Source: Ganoderma boninense
Lineage: Eukaryota > Basidiomycota > Agaricomycetes > Polyporales > Polyporaceae
NCBI GenBank assembly: GCA_002900995.3
Contig: CM035310.1
Span: 2,282,138-2,346,137 of the forward strand
DNA length: 64,000 nucleotides
Direction of reading: 5' to 3'
The position numbers were made by a program, and so were the translations under genes. The notes below the pieces were generated by a model that saw nothing but the letters and a program-made list of their open reading frames with translations, made no database searches and was not told the DNA's origin. This document shows positions 36,133-47,235 of the stretch, one piece after another (within the stretch, counting starts at the first letter, position 1; each line of letters starts with the position of its first letter).

Positions 36133-37016
36133 TCACGAGTTCTCGCTCTTTGCTTCCGTTGCCTCCTTCTCCCGCAGTTCTCGTCGACGTTTCACATCCC
36201 AGTTATACACACGCGCAGTGTTGACCTCCATGACAGTAATTTGTTCCCGCAGAAACTCCAGATCCTCGATGACGCTCGCAAGGCTACTTTGTGCAGCACC
36301 CAGTTTCGAACGGAGTAATGTGACGGCAGCCGGGATCTTATATGCGAGCATGACGTTTGCCTAGTAGAGGATTTAATGTAGGTGTGAAAGGTAGAATACA
36401 TGGCGAGAAAGAGGGACGTACTCCAAGCCAAAGGTAGACAGTATCAGTGTCCTCCAATTCCGCTTCAGCGTAGAGCGTGTCGTTCAGCTCGAAGGTCGTA
36501 GTGAGGGGTTTCTCGGCACCTTCATCATCCTCCAGCTCGTCATCGAGGTCATCTTCATCTTTTGCTGCACTTTTACCTTCCTGTAAACGGAAGATGTTCA
36601 CATTCAAACACATGGGCCGGAAGACAAGCCTGCTCACTCGTCGTTCCTGCAAGAATTCCACCATTGCCAACGTCTTCTTGATGTCCGGAATCTTGTCCTC
36701 CAGCCCTCTGCGCCGCTGCGTCAGATTATGGTCCATATAACGGTACTTCCTGTTACAAGGGCAGAAGACGAGCATGGGACGTTAATTGGTGGACAATGAG
36801 GCTCGAATGGACCTGCACATACGCTAATGCAGTTTGAAACTCTTTCAATGCATTTTCAGGAGTGGGGTCAACACCCAAAACTCTGCCACATCTGCCTGAA
36901 TGACTTGGCGTTAACAGAACTCCTTTCGAGCGGATCGCTTGTGCACGGACGATGAAGGGCGCCTTCGGTATGCCTCTCGGGTTGCGCTCCTGCGCATCAG
37001 TTGCAATTTTTGACAT
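36133..37016 (-). CDS. PAC10: Prefoldin subunit 3 (alpha-class)
   Basis: Alpha-type subunit of the hexameric prefoldin (GimC) chaperone, which hands unfolded actin and tubulin to the CCT chaperonin in the cytosol. Five exons fit: 37016-36951, 36895-36823, 36749-36638, 36580-36422 and 36360-36133. Signature stretches in order are RNPRGIPKAPFI, VDPTPENALKEFQ, KYRYMDHNL, IPDIKKTLAMVEFL, FELNDTLYAEAELEDTDTVY, then LWLGANVMLAYK across the last splice, and the second coiled-coil arm ending VNTARVYNWDVKRRR. The exons sum to one base short of a multiple of three. The missing base is in the T run at about 36877-36880, where FWVL should read FLGV. Restored length is 212 residues, normal for the family. 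Shares a divergent promoter with MRD1. Confidence 0.93.
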
Positions 37017-37282
37017 GTCTCTGACGCAGTTTGGACGATGATACGAAAAGAGACAGTGATTCGAGGGGAAAGATGATGATGAATGTGGGGAGCAAGTCAC
37101 GATTCGCAAAGACCGTACGGCGTCCACGAAATGTTTGAGGACGCCCGATCTCGGCTGATAGGCGCTTGTGGACGCATATATTCGGCCAATTTTCCCAGAA
37201 TTTTCCTCGTCCCTCCTCTCCATCCAATCGTCCATCCTCGCCCTCGTATGTGTACCCGCGTCGTCCCCCAACTCCATATGTC
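37017..37282. promoter_or_regulatory. Divergent promoter between prefoldin 3 and MRD1
   Basis: Only 266 bases separate the two start codons (37016 minus, 37283 plus). Both promoters and 5' leaders must fit here, so shared control is likely. No specific factor site was identified. The region overlaps short open frames on both strands that show no similarity to anything known. Confidence 0.7.
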
Positions 37283-40168
37283 ATGTCTCGCCTCATTGTG
37301 AAGAACCTCCCAGCATACCTCACACAAGAACGGCCTTCGGAAACATTTCGCGGTCTCTGATGGACCAGGCGGCACCCTGACCGACGTGAAGCTCGTGTTG
37401 AAGCCAGACGGCACCTCGCGACGCTTCGGCTTCGTTGGCTACAAGTCTGCAGAGGAGGCGGAGCGAGCGAAGAAATGGTTTCATAGGTCCTTTGTCGACT
37501 CGTCGAGGATCACCGTCGACGTCGTGGATGTACGTTTTAAACCTTTTTTTTTCACCTTCCCTTCCTGATCCATTGAGGTGTAGGGTGCGAAGGACGTCCC
37601 AGCTCCTCGTCCCTAACAAGCGTCCGAGACTCGGCCCGTCCCCTGCTGAGGTTGAGGCTGCTGCGAGGACCTCGGCGAAGACGACGAAAAGCTCGAAGGA
37701 CAAACCAAAGAAGGGCAAGCATGCGGAGCTCGTCGACGAGTTCATGCAGGTGATGCAACCTCGCACGAAGGGTCCTTCATGGAAGGATACGGACCCCGTC
37801 GCTCCTGCTGTCGCCTCGACGTCGACTGACGCTGCCATCCTTCCTGTGAAAAAGGGACAATAAGTCGAAGAAGGGTAAGGAGGAAGAAAATGCCTTCCAT
37901 GAAAGATACGATGAGCAGCCTGACGAGCCAGAGGCATCTGGAGAACCGATGTCGGATATGGATTGGTTACGGCGACATACGAAGTCGACGCTCAATTCGG
38001 TGGATGCGCCGCAGAAAGTTTTCGAACAGTCGGATGACGAACGCATGGACGAGGAGGAGGAAGAGAATGATGACGGTGGCGAGGTATACGCTGTTCCTCC
38101 TGACTTCTCTATTTCTTGGCTCACTGGGAGGTTTAGAGTCTTGCCGAATCACCTCCCGACCCAACAAGAGCGACTATCCTCCAGACATCGCGTCTTTTCC
38201 TTCGTAACCTCACCTTTGCGTGTACCGAGGACGAGATTTGGGACCTTTTTCAAGTACACGGTGATGTGTCCCAGGTGCGTTGATAAGTTCGTCCACTATC
38301 TGCTTTGGGGAGGACGATCGACGGGTTGGTAAGATGATAAGACTGAATAGGGACAGCAGACTCGCTTGCGAGGGTGCTGATTTTCAGGGAAATCGATAGT
38401 AGAAATTTATTCTGAACCAATCTCGTCTCTCGTCCTCCCCTCCTTCTCTTCATATCTTCGTCGCGAACTGCCCAGCTGATAATCCTTGATCTCAGGTTCA
38501 TCTTGTTCTGGACTCGAAGACTCAGCAGCCGAAAGGCCTGGCATACGTCACGTTCACTCAGCCTGAACAAGCAGTGGCAGCGTATGAGGCACTCGACAAG
38601 ACGTCGTTCCAAGGCCGTCTACTGCACGTCTTGCCGGCCGTTGACAGGAGGGGCAAAGTTGAGGAGGCCGAGGGCGACGGAAAGAAGCGGACAGTAAAGC
38701 AGGATCGGGACATGAAGCGTAAGGCGACAGCTGGGAAGGCATTCAATTGGGCTATGTTGTACATGAATGTACGTACAGACATGAATATATCTGTTTCGAC
38801 TTCGGTAAGCTTAATCTTGCGATCAACCAGAGCGACGCCGTAGTTTCGTCGATAGCGGACCGCATGAACGTCTCCAAAGCAGACATCCTGAACCCCGAGT
38901 CGGACAATGCAGCGGTCAAGCTCGCCCTCGCAGAGACTCACGTCATCCAGGAGACGAGAACATTCCTCGAGCAACACGGTGTCGATTTTTCCGCGCTCGA
39001 GAGCTCAGGCTCGCGCCGCGCCGCGCGTTCAGATCGCATTATCCTCGTTAAGAACATCCCCTATGGCACATCCGCCGCAGACGTGCGAGCGCTTTTCGAA
39101 CCCCATGGCGAGCTCCGCCGCGTGCTCGTTCCACCCGCAGGCACGATCGCCGTCGTCGAGTTCATGCACCCGGACGAAGGCCGTAAGGCGTTCCGCGCAG
39201 TCGCATATCGCCGCATGGGCAACTCGGTCATCTACCTCGAGAAGGGCCTCGAGGGCATGTTCCTCACCGACGAACCTGTCACCGACGCCGCCGGCGAGCG
39301 AGCGAGCGGCACCAGCATTGGCATCGGCGCCGGTGACCCTTACAGGCAGCGCCCCGGTCGCGGTGGCCGAGGACAGCGACGAGCCGGCATTGAGCGCGGG
39401 GACGACGCTCTTCGTCAAGAACCTGTCGTTCAGCACCACCCCCGAGAAGCTCACGCAGATCGTGCGGCACCTCCCCGACTTCGCGTTCGCGCGCATCCAG
39501 ACAAAGCCGGACCCGGCCGCGCCCGGGCGCGCGCCTCAGCATGGGCTACGGCTTCGTCGGGTTCCGCACTGTGGACGGCGCGCGGCGCGGGCTGAAGAGC
39601 ATAGAAGGGCTCGTGCTCGACGGCCACAAGCTTGTCGCGAAGTGGGCTGGGCGCGGGGCAGAGGAGGGCGAAGGCGCAGCGGGGGACAAGGAGAAGGCCA
39701 AGGCACGGACGACGAAGATGATCGTGAAGAACGTGCCGTTCGAGGCGACGAAGAAGGATATTCGGGAGCTCTTTGGGTGCGTTATGTCGGTTTTCTTCTT
39801 CTCGGTTTGTTGCTGGCCGAGTTCCGCCGTTGTACTTGCTAACGACCTGCCTGTGGACGTTGTCCTGCAGTGCGCACGCGCAGCTCAAGTCCGTGCGGCT
39901 TCCAAGAAAGTTCGACCATCGCACGCGCGGCTTCGCGTTCCTCGAATTCACGACGAGGCACGAGGCCGAACGTGCGTACGCGACTCTCCGGCATACACAC
40001 TTGCTTGGCCGACACTTGGTGCTCGAATGGGCGGAGGAAGGCGATGTCGATGTCGACAAGCTTCGGGAGAAAGCCGGTGCTGGCTTTGGTGGCGGTGCTG
40101 AGATGCCAGGCAGGAAGAGAAAGTTGGAGCTTGGCGACGGCGATGGTGACGGAGACGAAGATGCATGA
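37283..40168 (+). CDS. MRD1: MRD1/RBM19 rRNA-processing factor with five RRM domains
   Basis: Nucleolar RNA-binding protein of the 90S pre-ribosome, needed for 18S rRNA processing. Five RRMs are visible: RRM1 from 37283 (SRLIVKNLPAYLT, later RRFGFVGYKSAEEA); RRM2 around 38170-38640 (RLFLRNLTF, then KGLAYVTFTQPEQA) across an intron; the typical linker AGKAFNWAMLYMN; RRM3 around 39030-39250 (RIILVKNIPYGTSAADV); RRM4 around 39400-39640 (TTLFVKNLSFSTTPEKL, MGYGFVGFRTVDGA); and RRM5 around 39718-40030 (KMIVKNVPFEATKKDIRELF, intron, TRGFAFLEFTTRHEA). The order matches MRD1. At least five single-base shifts are needed: near 37334, 37612, 37855, 39300-39345 and 39532. The stop is at 40168. Each flank is strongly conserved, so sequence error is more likely than decay of this essential gene. 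Confidence 0.9.
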
Positions 40169-40614
40169 CGTGCCATCGTACCTGTGAGTACCAGCCACAT
40201 TGACGACTACCTCTGCTAACACCTTGGAGCCACAGGAACAGTACAAACCTATACCATGATGACGGTTGTCAATCTACTTTTTGCAACACATTTTCTGGCA
40301 AAGTTGTTATCGCACTCGGTCCTTGACATATAGCCATCACCGACGGTCCAGTGCATCACACTATCAAGATGTAGTCCCTGAAACCTGGTCACGGGTGGCC
40401 GATGGTGGGTTCGATAGTCGAGGATCATGAGACAATTGTTCGACATTGGGACATTAGAAGACAATCTATTGAATCCGTTCAACCGCATTGATCCGCACCA
40501 TTGAAGTTCGTTGTATGATTTTAAGGTACTTAAGTACTGGAGGCATCGATCCCTTCCGTTTCCCCTGGTCCACGCAAGGTCCGCCTTACACTTTGTTTCG
40601 TAGTAACGGACGAC
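40169..40614. other. Intergenic region MRD1 to DUF6533 gene
   Basis: AT-richer spacer holding the 3' end of MRD1 and the promoter of the + strand DUF6533 gene. No gene supported. Confidence 0.35.
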
Positions 40615-42364
40615 ATGAACACAACATTTGACTTAGGGTCAAGGCCCTCCTTCGCACCAACCCTCGATGCACAAACGCTTCAAAATGCATTGTAAGTGCA
40701 ATATGTACAATAGAGAATGCTAAGGAAGGTTTAACATCTGTAACGTCAGCTTCCCGGACGGGTACCGCCTGAAGTTGGGCTGCATCGGTCGGTCATTGTT
40801 ACACCCTCTTCGCGCCCGTAATGTTTGCTAACCAGATCCTGGTGTATATGTAGTCCTCATCATTTACGAATACGTTCTCACGTTTGAGGCGGAGCGTCGT
40901 GTGATCTGGCCACGGAAGCTCACCGTCCCGAATGTGCTCTTTCTCCTCAACCGCTACTGTCTCATACTCTTCAGTCTGTCCACCTTCCTGTCTTTTTTCG
41001 TCTCATAGAATGACGATCGTGTAAGTTTAAGTTCAACCTCGAGTAGCCTTACTCGGCTCAGTGTACCCCTAACCTCTTCCTAGTCGTGAGTGGATATGTT
41101 GACAATGAAATACTCACGAGCGTCCATGACCATGTGACCTCTCAGATGCCGCATTCCATCCGTACTGCAACATCTATTCGGGATTTTTGTCGGTGCGATT
41201 GGAATCTGTATGGTGACCTTGAAAGTTTAAGCATAGCCCTCCGTCACTGACCCATCGAGCAGTGTTCCAAGCTCTTCGCATCCATTGTATCAACAACCGC
41301 AACTGGTTCTGGACGGCACTCATCTTAATTCTAGGGCTTGTCCCTACAATGAGCATCCTTGTGAGTACTAACGTGGTGGTTGGATTGGCTGGCGCTAACT
41401 TGGTCCTCCGAGCACATAGCTGAACGTGGTCGTAATGCGAGCAGTCGTTGCCCTTCCTTCGCCGCTTACAGGATGTCTTGGACCGAAGTACACTTCCGAG
41501 GGGAGCGTGTGGACTAGGAAAGTGATGCATATCATGCCCATGTCCATTTCCACTGATATTCGAGTTCAATAGAGGTAGAAGTCTCATTGCTACGCCCAAG
41601 GCTCACCCGGCTTCAGCTTCACTGATCACGATGCTTCGGATTAACCAGTCACTGCTGTGGTCACTGTCATGGCATACACACCAGACATCCTCGTTGTCGT
41701 TATAACGTGGTATCGAACCGCCAGGATAGCATACTCTGCCCCGGGGGTCAACCTGGGGAGACCCTCAATTGTGCCCTTACTGCTTCGCGATGGCAAGTAT
41801 TCAGGCCTGATGACCACCATTGAACCTGCATGTCGCTCATTTCAGTACCCCTTGGCAGGAACAACATTTTCTTGTCAGTCGAACATTTTACATTTTCGCG
41901 ATTTATATTTTCGCGAGAGAGAATGTCGCCGACTCACTAATATATCTTAGAGCCGACCTGATGGTAGATACTGTGATAGTGTACTACGAGCTGACAGTAT
42001 GTTGATGCACTCCTTGCAGACCCCTTTACCTGGAACTAAATATCAAGTGGCGCTGTCGGAAGTGGCAATCACGTCTGTCGTCAATCCCTTCCCTCCGCAA
42101 CTATGTACTGCTGCTCACCACCCCATATTCGTTTGCTTTCTTTCTAGCATGTGGTCAATCCTCATGTCTCGTTTCATCCTGAACCTTCGACGGACAGCCG
42201 ATCAATCCACCGAAGCCACGACCGCGACTTCCGTCGAGACATCAGGCGTAACCACCCTCCAGTTCGCCTCAACTTACTTCGACAACTTGGGCGCGCCATT
42301 GGACCTCGACGACGACTGTGACCATCCACTTGATGAGGGGATAAGGATGACGGAAAGGAGATAA
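40615..42364 (+). CDS. DUF6533-type multi-pass membrane protein, second copy
   Basis: First exons 40615-40691, 40750-40787 and 40854 onward. Together they read MNTTFDLGSRPSFAPTLDAQ.., then VLIIYEYVLTFEAERRVIW and LTVPNVLFLLNRYCLILFS, the DUF6533 signature. Further exons give VFQALRIHCINNRNWFWTA and LILILGLVPTMSIL (about 41262-41356) and TPDILVVVITWYRTARIA (about 41676-41730). The last exon ends SILMSRFILNLR and LGAPLDLDDD, with the stop at 42364. The third exon meets a TAG soon after FLSFFVS near 41008, where either a splice site or a one-base shift has been missed. Paralogue of the gene at 27113-28837 (same motif order, same tail). Membrane role unknown. Confidence 0.7.
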
Positions 42365-44780
42365 AGCGTCCAGTAACCGAGGGCTTGAACGAGGATCATG
42401 CCGTTCGATTCCAGTGGTCTTTGTACTTAGAGCAAAACAGCGAAGCAATGTGGAAGTAGTGTGGGGGGTGGGGGGATATATTATTGAGAGCGAGCATTCA
42501 AGCGATCTAGCAAGTAAGACCAGTGAAGACTGCTTTAGGCGAGGTTACATCGTCGCCTGCACGAGACTGCGATGTGCTCCATGCGCTTCTGGTCCAAGTG
42601 GCCGTACGCCACGCGCTGCAAGATTAATTTCTTGAAATCGTATACAGAGTCCTAGCACACCACAGCTTCCATTCGTCTTCGTCGTGGAGGACCATCTTCA
42701 TGTGCTCGTGGTGACAAGTTCCATCCATAATGGTCTCGAATCGCTCTGTCGCGGGGGATAAGGGCAGAAAATCATACCTCAGCATATAGACATCACACTC
42801 ACAATGGGATGCGTTGAAACATATCCAAGATCGATGCAGTCACGTCGTCAAATTCGGGACGCTCAAAGTCTTCCATCTGGAAGGCCATATTGTGGACATG
42901 GATGTATGGAGCAAACTCACGGTGTTCCGCTTTTCAGAGAAAGGGCCAGTCCACCGACGCTGTAACCTGCTATGGATTTGGATATAGTCAGCCTCCAAGT
43001 CGGCACAATGGTTAAGGGACGCACTGGGTCCACGTTGTAGCGATTTCCTGCAAAGACTTTTTCAGGGCTCCCATTACTCGGGCAATGACATGAAATTCAA
43101 GTAATATACCTTTTAACCTAGACATGATCGGGTTCCTGTTAGTACTCCTCAGGATATTTTTCGGTGCTTGTCGCTGGGATTCATCAGGCCACGGATGACG
43201 GCTGTAGCACTTAGCTCCTATCTTCATTTCACAGACGTGAAACGTCAATCTCACGGCACAAGGGGCACAATGGCGACCCCAACTGGCGAGTCCTTCTCTT
43301 TCTCTGAGGTCTGAATGTCAGGGAACGATGTGACCGGGACGAGCTTCATGGAAACCACAACGCGTACGCATGAAAATGGTTTGATGGTGTTTTCGGGGAT
43401 AGCACGGTTGACAACGCGTGACGAATCGGAAGAGTTCGCAACTCACGGTGACCAGCCAATCCCCCGCTCCTTCAAGTCCTTCGACCATCCAGGCTTCAGA
43501 TGGTGGATGAATCGATATCTTGATCCTTTTACAGGGCAGCAATGTGTTTGCATCTTGTAGGCTTTGTCCGGGATGGGCATGTTGGTTATGGAGGTATGTC
43601 GTGTTGGAGCAGAGGAGTTATAGAACCAGATGGCCAGAGGGTGGCAGCAACGAATACGAGATGTGCAAGGAACTTGGATTAATGTTGATAGGGAGGGAGG
43701 GCAGGTCGCGTCTGAGCCATGAGTGGGCTGTTGTCATCGACGTCCATGGACAGGTCCTCTGCGCCGCCGCGCTGTGTGCCCGCCTCCCGTCACAACCGGC
43801 TCGGCCCATACCCGGTACCGCGGCCAGGGCCCCCAACTCTCTGAGTCCCTCCTCCTCCTGTGTCTGCGTACCGCCCTCAAGCAAATACAAGGAGCTCACC
43901 ATGTTCTAGGCTGGCACAATGCATCGGTATGCATTTACTAAAGTAGTACCTTCCATTCTTCCGGTGTGAATAACCTTATCATTAGACCCTTCAGAAACTG
44001 AACACGCCTCAACACGCCTCAAAGCCTTGCCACACGCTCACCTCAACCCCGCATGTCCTATCGAGGCCCACAAGTCATGTACCACGTTCGCTGAACGTAC
44101 TCTGTCGCTCCGTGTTCTGCTTACTCGGGATGGCTCTTCGTCGGCGCTCGTCCTTCTCCAGAGTTCCCTCGGCCGTGGCATGCTCGGTGAGCCATTGTTC
44201 CTTGTTTCTTGGTATTGATGGAGTATAGACGGGGTATGGAACCACCTCGAGGAGCACCCTAAGCAAGGTGTGTCGAAGTTTGCATTGCCTGATGGGCAGT
44301 GTCCGATGGCATGGCTCCGAGTCACGATGGCTCTTGGCTCATGTTTCCAATTTATTCGTAGAAGGCAGAAGAAGACCCCAGCAAGTTACTAGGCATGTCC
44401 TCGTCCATACTATCGGAGTGCTTGGATGCATAACCATCTAGCGTGAGTGGATAGAGCAGTAACATCAACGTCAAGGTCGTTTGCTCCTGTGCAGTCATCA
44501 ATCAGTACTTGCCACAGACGAACAAGGGCATGCGAGCACTCAGAATACGCACCCTGATTATGACTTGCGCAAATCCGAGAGCATCGAGCGTTCTCGCTGA
44601 AACCCTTCGCAGAAAACTACAACATGCATTTGGGTAGAAATAGCTGACAAAGTCCGAGCACGAATATCTTGCCCCCGCAGGCCTACCGACGATCCAGCAA
44701 ACGTCAACCAACTTGTGGACATCTCCACGTATATAATACAGACACAGCCCTCGCCGCGACGTCGAACCACTCTGTCTCTG
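42365..44780. other. Intergenic region with weak coding signals
   Basis: No supported gene. On the minus strand around 42620-42990 short open pieces with splice-like borders occur, such as MEDFERPEFDDVTASILDMF and, in another frame, HHEHMKMVLHDEDEWKLW. They could be a small spliced gene or a gene remnant; I do not recognise a family. The rest has only short scattered open frames. Confidence 0.25.
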
Positions 44781-46209
44781 TCACAACAGCTGCACTTTCC
44801 GGGGGCCAAGCTCAGGCCGCCTCATGAACTTCCACAGGCCCTCCGGCCCGGCCACCGGCCGCCCGGCCCGCGGATCCCTCTTCCCCGCCTCGTGGCAAGA
44901 GTACTGGCCGTCGGGCAACGCGAACGCGACAACGTCCAGCTTGAGGAGGGCGAACAGGTTGCTCCGGTACGCCCGCACGACGTCGTAGAACGCCCCGCCC
45001 GGAAGCATGTCGCCCTCGCGTGTGCCCCAAACCGGCTGCCACACCAGGCACCGGAGGCTCGGCACCTTCTCCGCCAGGACGGACGGCCAGAAGGACCTGA
45101 CCGGCACCCAGTCGCAGCGGCTGCTCGTGATGTACAAGGGCACGTTGTTCTGGACACGAATGCGAGGTGAGCACCCATCGATGCTGTTACGTGAGACTCG
45201 GACGCACCTCGGTCCTTTCTTCCCGGATCTCGAAGTACGCAAGGCGTGGTGTCCTCATCACGCACCACCGCGCGGGATTGTCTTTCGACTTTACGAACGG
45301 TGTTTTCCACGTAATAAACAGCCGTAGCTGGAGCAGCGTCTCCCCGAACGAGCTGATCGCGTCGAGCAGCGGGTAGAGGTCCTGCGCGAGCACGTTCACG
45401 CTCAGGTGCAGCAGCGGGGGAAGTGGGCTGCTGAGGTTCAGAACGACCGCTGCAGAGGCCTTGAGTGTGCAGACGCCGCGCGGGAGCGACCGCTTGGAGG
45501 CAAACCGCCCCTTGGGCGCATCGGCGAAGAGCGTCATGCTCCTCAGGCGGCGGCTTCCGCGCAGCATATTCATTATCTGAGAGTACGCCTCGTCGGCGTC
45601 GTTCTCCACGATGTTGGCGCCCTCCCATCCGATGGTGAGCGAGCGCACGAGCGGCCTTCGTGTCGGCTGGACGGCCAGGGCCCCTGCCCAGCTGACTACA
45701 CCTTGAGCGGTGCGGATGACGGGGTTGTGCTGGAGGAAGCGGTCCGCAGCGTAGCGGGTGTCGCGGCACACGCCGGCGAGTTGTGCTAGGTCGCATTGCC
45801 CGAGCTCCTCTGCGACGAGATGCCAGACGTCTTCTGGCAGCCCGCTCGGCCATGTAGGCTGTGCATAGGTGGTCGAGGGGGATAGAAGAAGGAGATCTTG
45901 GATGGTGTAGGACACAGGCGATGGCGGTCGTGAATGATGGGGAGATGGAGTGGTGGGTAGTGCGACGATCCCGGGGTAGTCAGAGCCGTTGGCTGGGTGG
46001 TTGGACATTACCTCTGCGTCTCGTCCTTCTCCCTCATGCTTAACGGCTGTCCGGTGACTGGATGGCCGTCGAGGGGCTCCATCTGGTGTTGTTGGATGGT
46101 TTACGAGGGCCCATTCTGAGTCGGATCCCCAAGACCACGAGTCCGGCGAGCCGACGAGCGTGGTTGGGGATGGGTCGTACCCTCCATGGGCGTGCAGACA
46201 CGTCTCCAC
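44781..46209 (-). CDS. F-box-like protein
   Basis: Two exons fit at the 3' end: one ending at 45208 and one at 45149-44781, joined by a GTGCGT..TCCAG intron of 58 bases. The protein has a Pro/Ser-rich N terminus, then LPEDVWHLVAEELGQCDLAQ and LAGVCRDTRYAADRFL, an F-box-like helical pair. A leucine-rich-type region follows (RPLVRSLTIGWEG, RRLRSMTLFADAP, LPPLLHLSVNVLAQDL, PRLAYFEIREERTE), and a short second exon (VPSLRCLVWQPVW) ends at 44781. The start is uncertain: the open frame begins at a GTG at 46209 and continues upstream without an obvious Met, and the next in-frame ATG is well inside. Likely SCF substrate receptor; target unknown. Confidence 0.65.
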
Positions 46210-47235
46210 GGATGTAGCGGACCATCGTTTGTATTTGGGGAGGTGAAGATGCGGAAGCCTTGGCCGCGTAATGCTAAGTGGCTGGCTGGCTTCTGGGCCT
46301 TGAGGAGCAGGCGTCGTCGGCCCTTGCGTTGTTCCGGTGCTGCGTTCGCCTTGCGCATGTTGCTTCGGCCTTGTTGCCTTTGTGAAGTTCTTGAACTGTG
46401 GGAGGTGAGCCCCTGTATCCGGGGATAAATCGATCGCGGAAACTTACATTGGTGCGCAGGCGGCTCACAAAAGAGCTAGGGCCGGCGGATTGTCTGCCGT
46501 CGTATTGTGAAGGAGGAAGCATGATGATCGACTTTACTCCCTCTGCTGCTCGGAGGGTCTCGTAGTCGATTGGGAGGAGGACGGGGAGAAGGGGGGGGAG
46601 GTGGATCGATGGTTGTGCTGGGAGTGGAGCAAGCCGTAGTACCGCCCAAGGTAGGACCATTGTAACAAGGCTCTCCCTGTTCCCAGCACGTGACGCAACA
46701 TCCCGACTCCCCTTGCCCCGTGCCACTGCGAAACAGCCGTAGGACGCTGGTCACCGTGCCCTCAGGCATATTTCGATTATTTCTCTGCGAGAAATGTGTC
46801 TCGAATGTTCTTCTGAGCAGTCTGGTGAACCCTCCCCCTCTGCGACGCGTGTGTCATGTGACCGCGTTTGATGCACTTCGCCCCAGCCTAGGCAGACCTG
46901 CGTTTTCGCGGGCCACACAGGCGAAACAATAAACATATTCCTATTATACGGATACATGATGACATGATGGATCGTGATACAAACAATGGGGTGAGAGATA
47001 CGTTCGGTAGCAGAGGATACAACAAGGAGCATAAAAATCAGAAAGCACATGGAGACGATGATGAGCACAACAAAACACAAACGTAGAGTCCGACATTGTC
47101 CAAAATGCGAAGCCATTCAAACAATAAGACTATTCTGAAGGTCCAAGCCCAAACGTTTCGAGACAATCACAGAGCCATTAATCACAGAGCCATTAAACGC
47201 AGCGCACAACGCTGCACAACGCGGACGGCGTCCCC
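46210..47235. other. Intergenic region between two F-box-like genes
   Basis: May include the true first exon of the F-box-like gene to the left (open frames on the minus strand reach about 46770). The segment 46930-47235 is AT-rich and holds no gene. A small tandem repeat of ATCACAGAGCCATTA-like units lies near 47165-47200. Confidence 0.35.

Noticed and set aside
38907..39842. 311-codon + strand open frame inside MRD1
   Set aside because: Its first part is a shadow of RRM3 and only the segment encoding RRM4 is real. It looks long because of the frame shifts in the gene.
37283..40168. Programmed ribosomal frameshifting as explanation for the frame breaks
   Set aside because: The shifts go in both directions, occur in many unrelated genes and lack slippery sequence plus structure. 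Sequence error is simpler.
29978..40168. Pseudogene block (SHPRH-like, prefoldin 3, MRD1 all decayed)
   Set aside because: Apart from isolated one-base shifts there are no extra stops, domain losses or relaxed motifs. Essential genes would not decay together.
44822..45853. 343-codon minus-strand open frame overlapping the F-box-like gene
   Set aside because: It is the Arg/Ala/Pro-rich shadow of the real frame, which shows a clear F-box, leucine-rich repeats and a proper intron.
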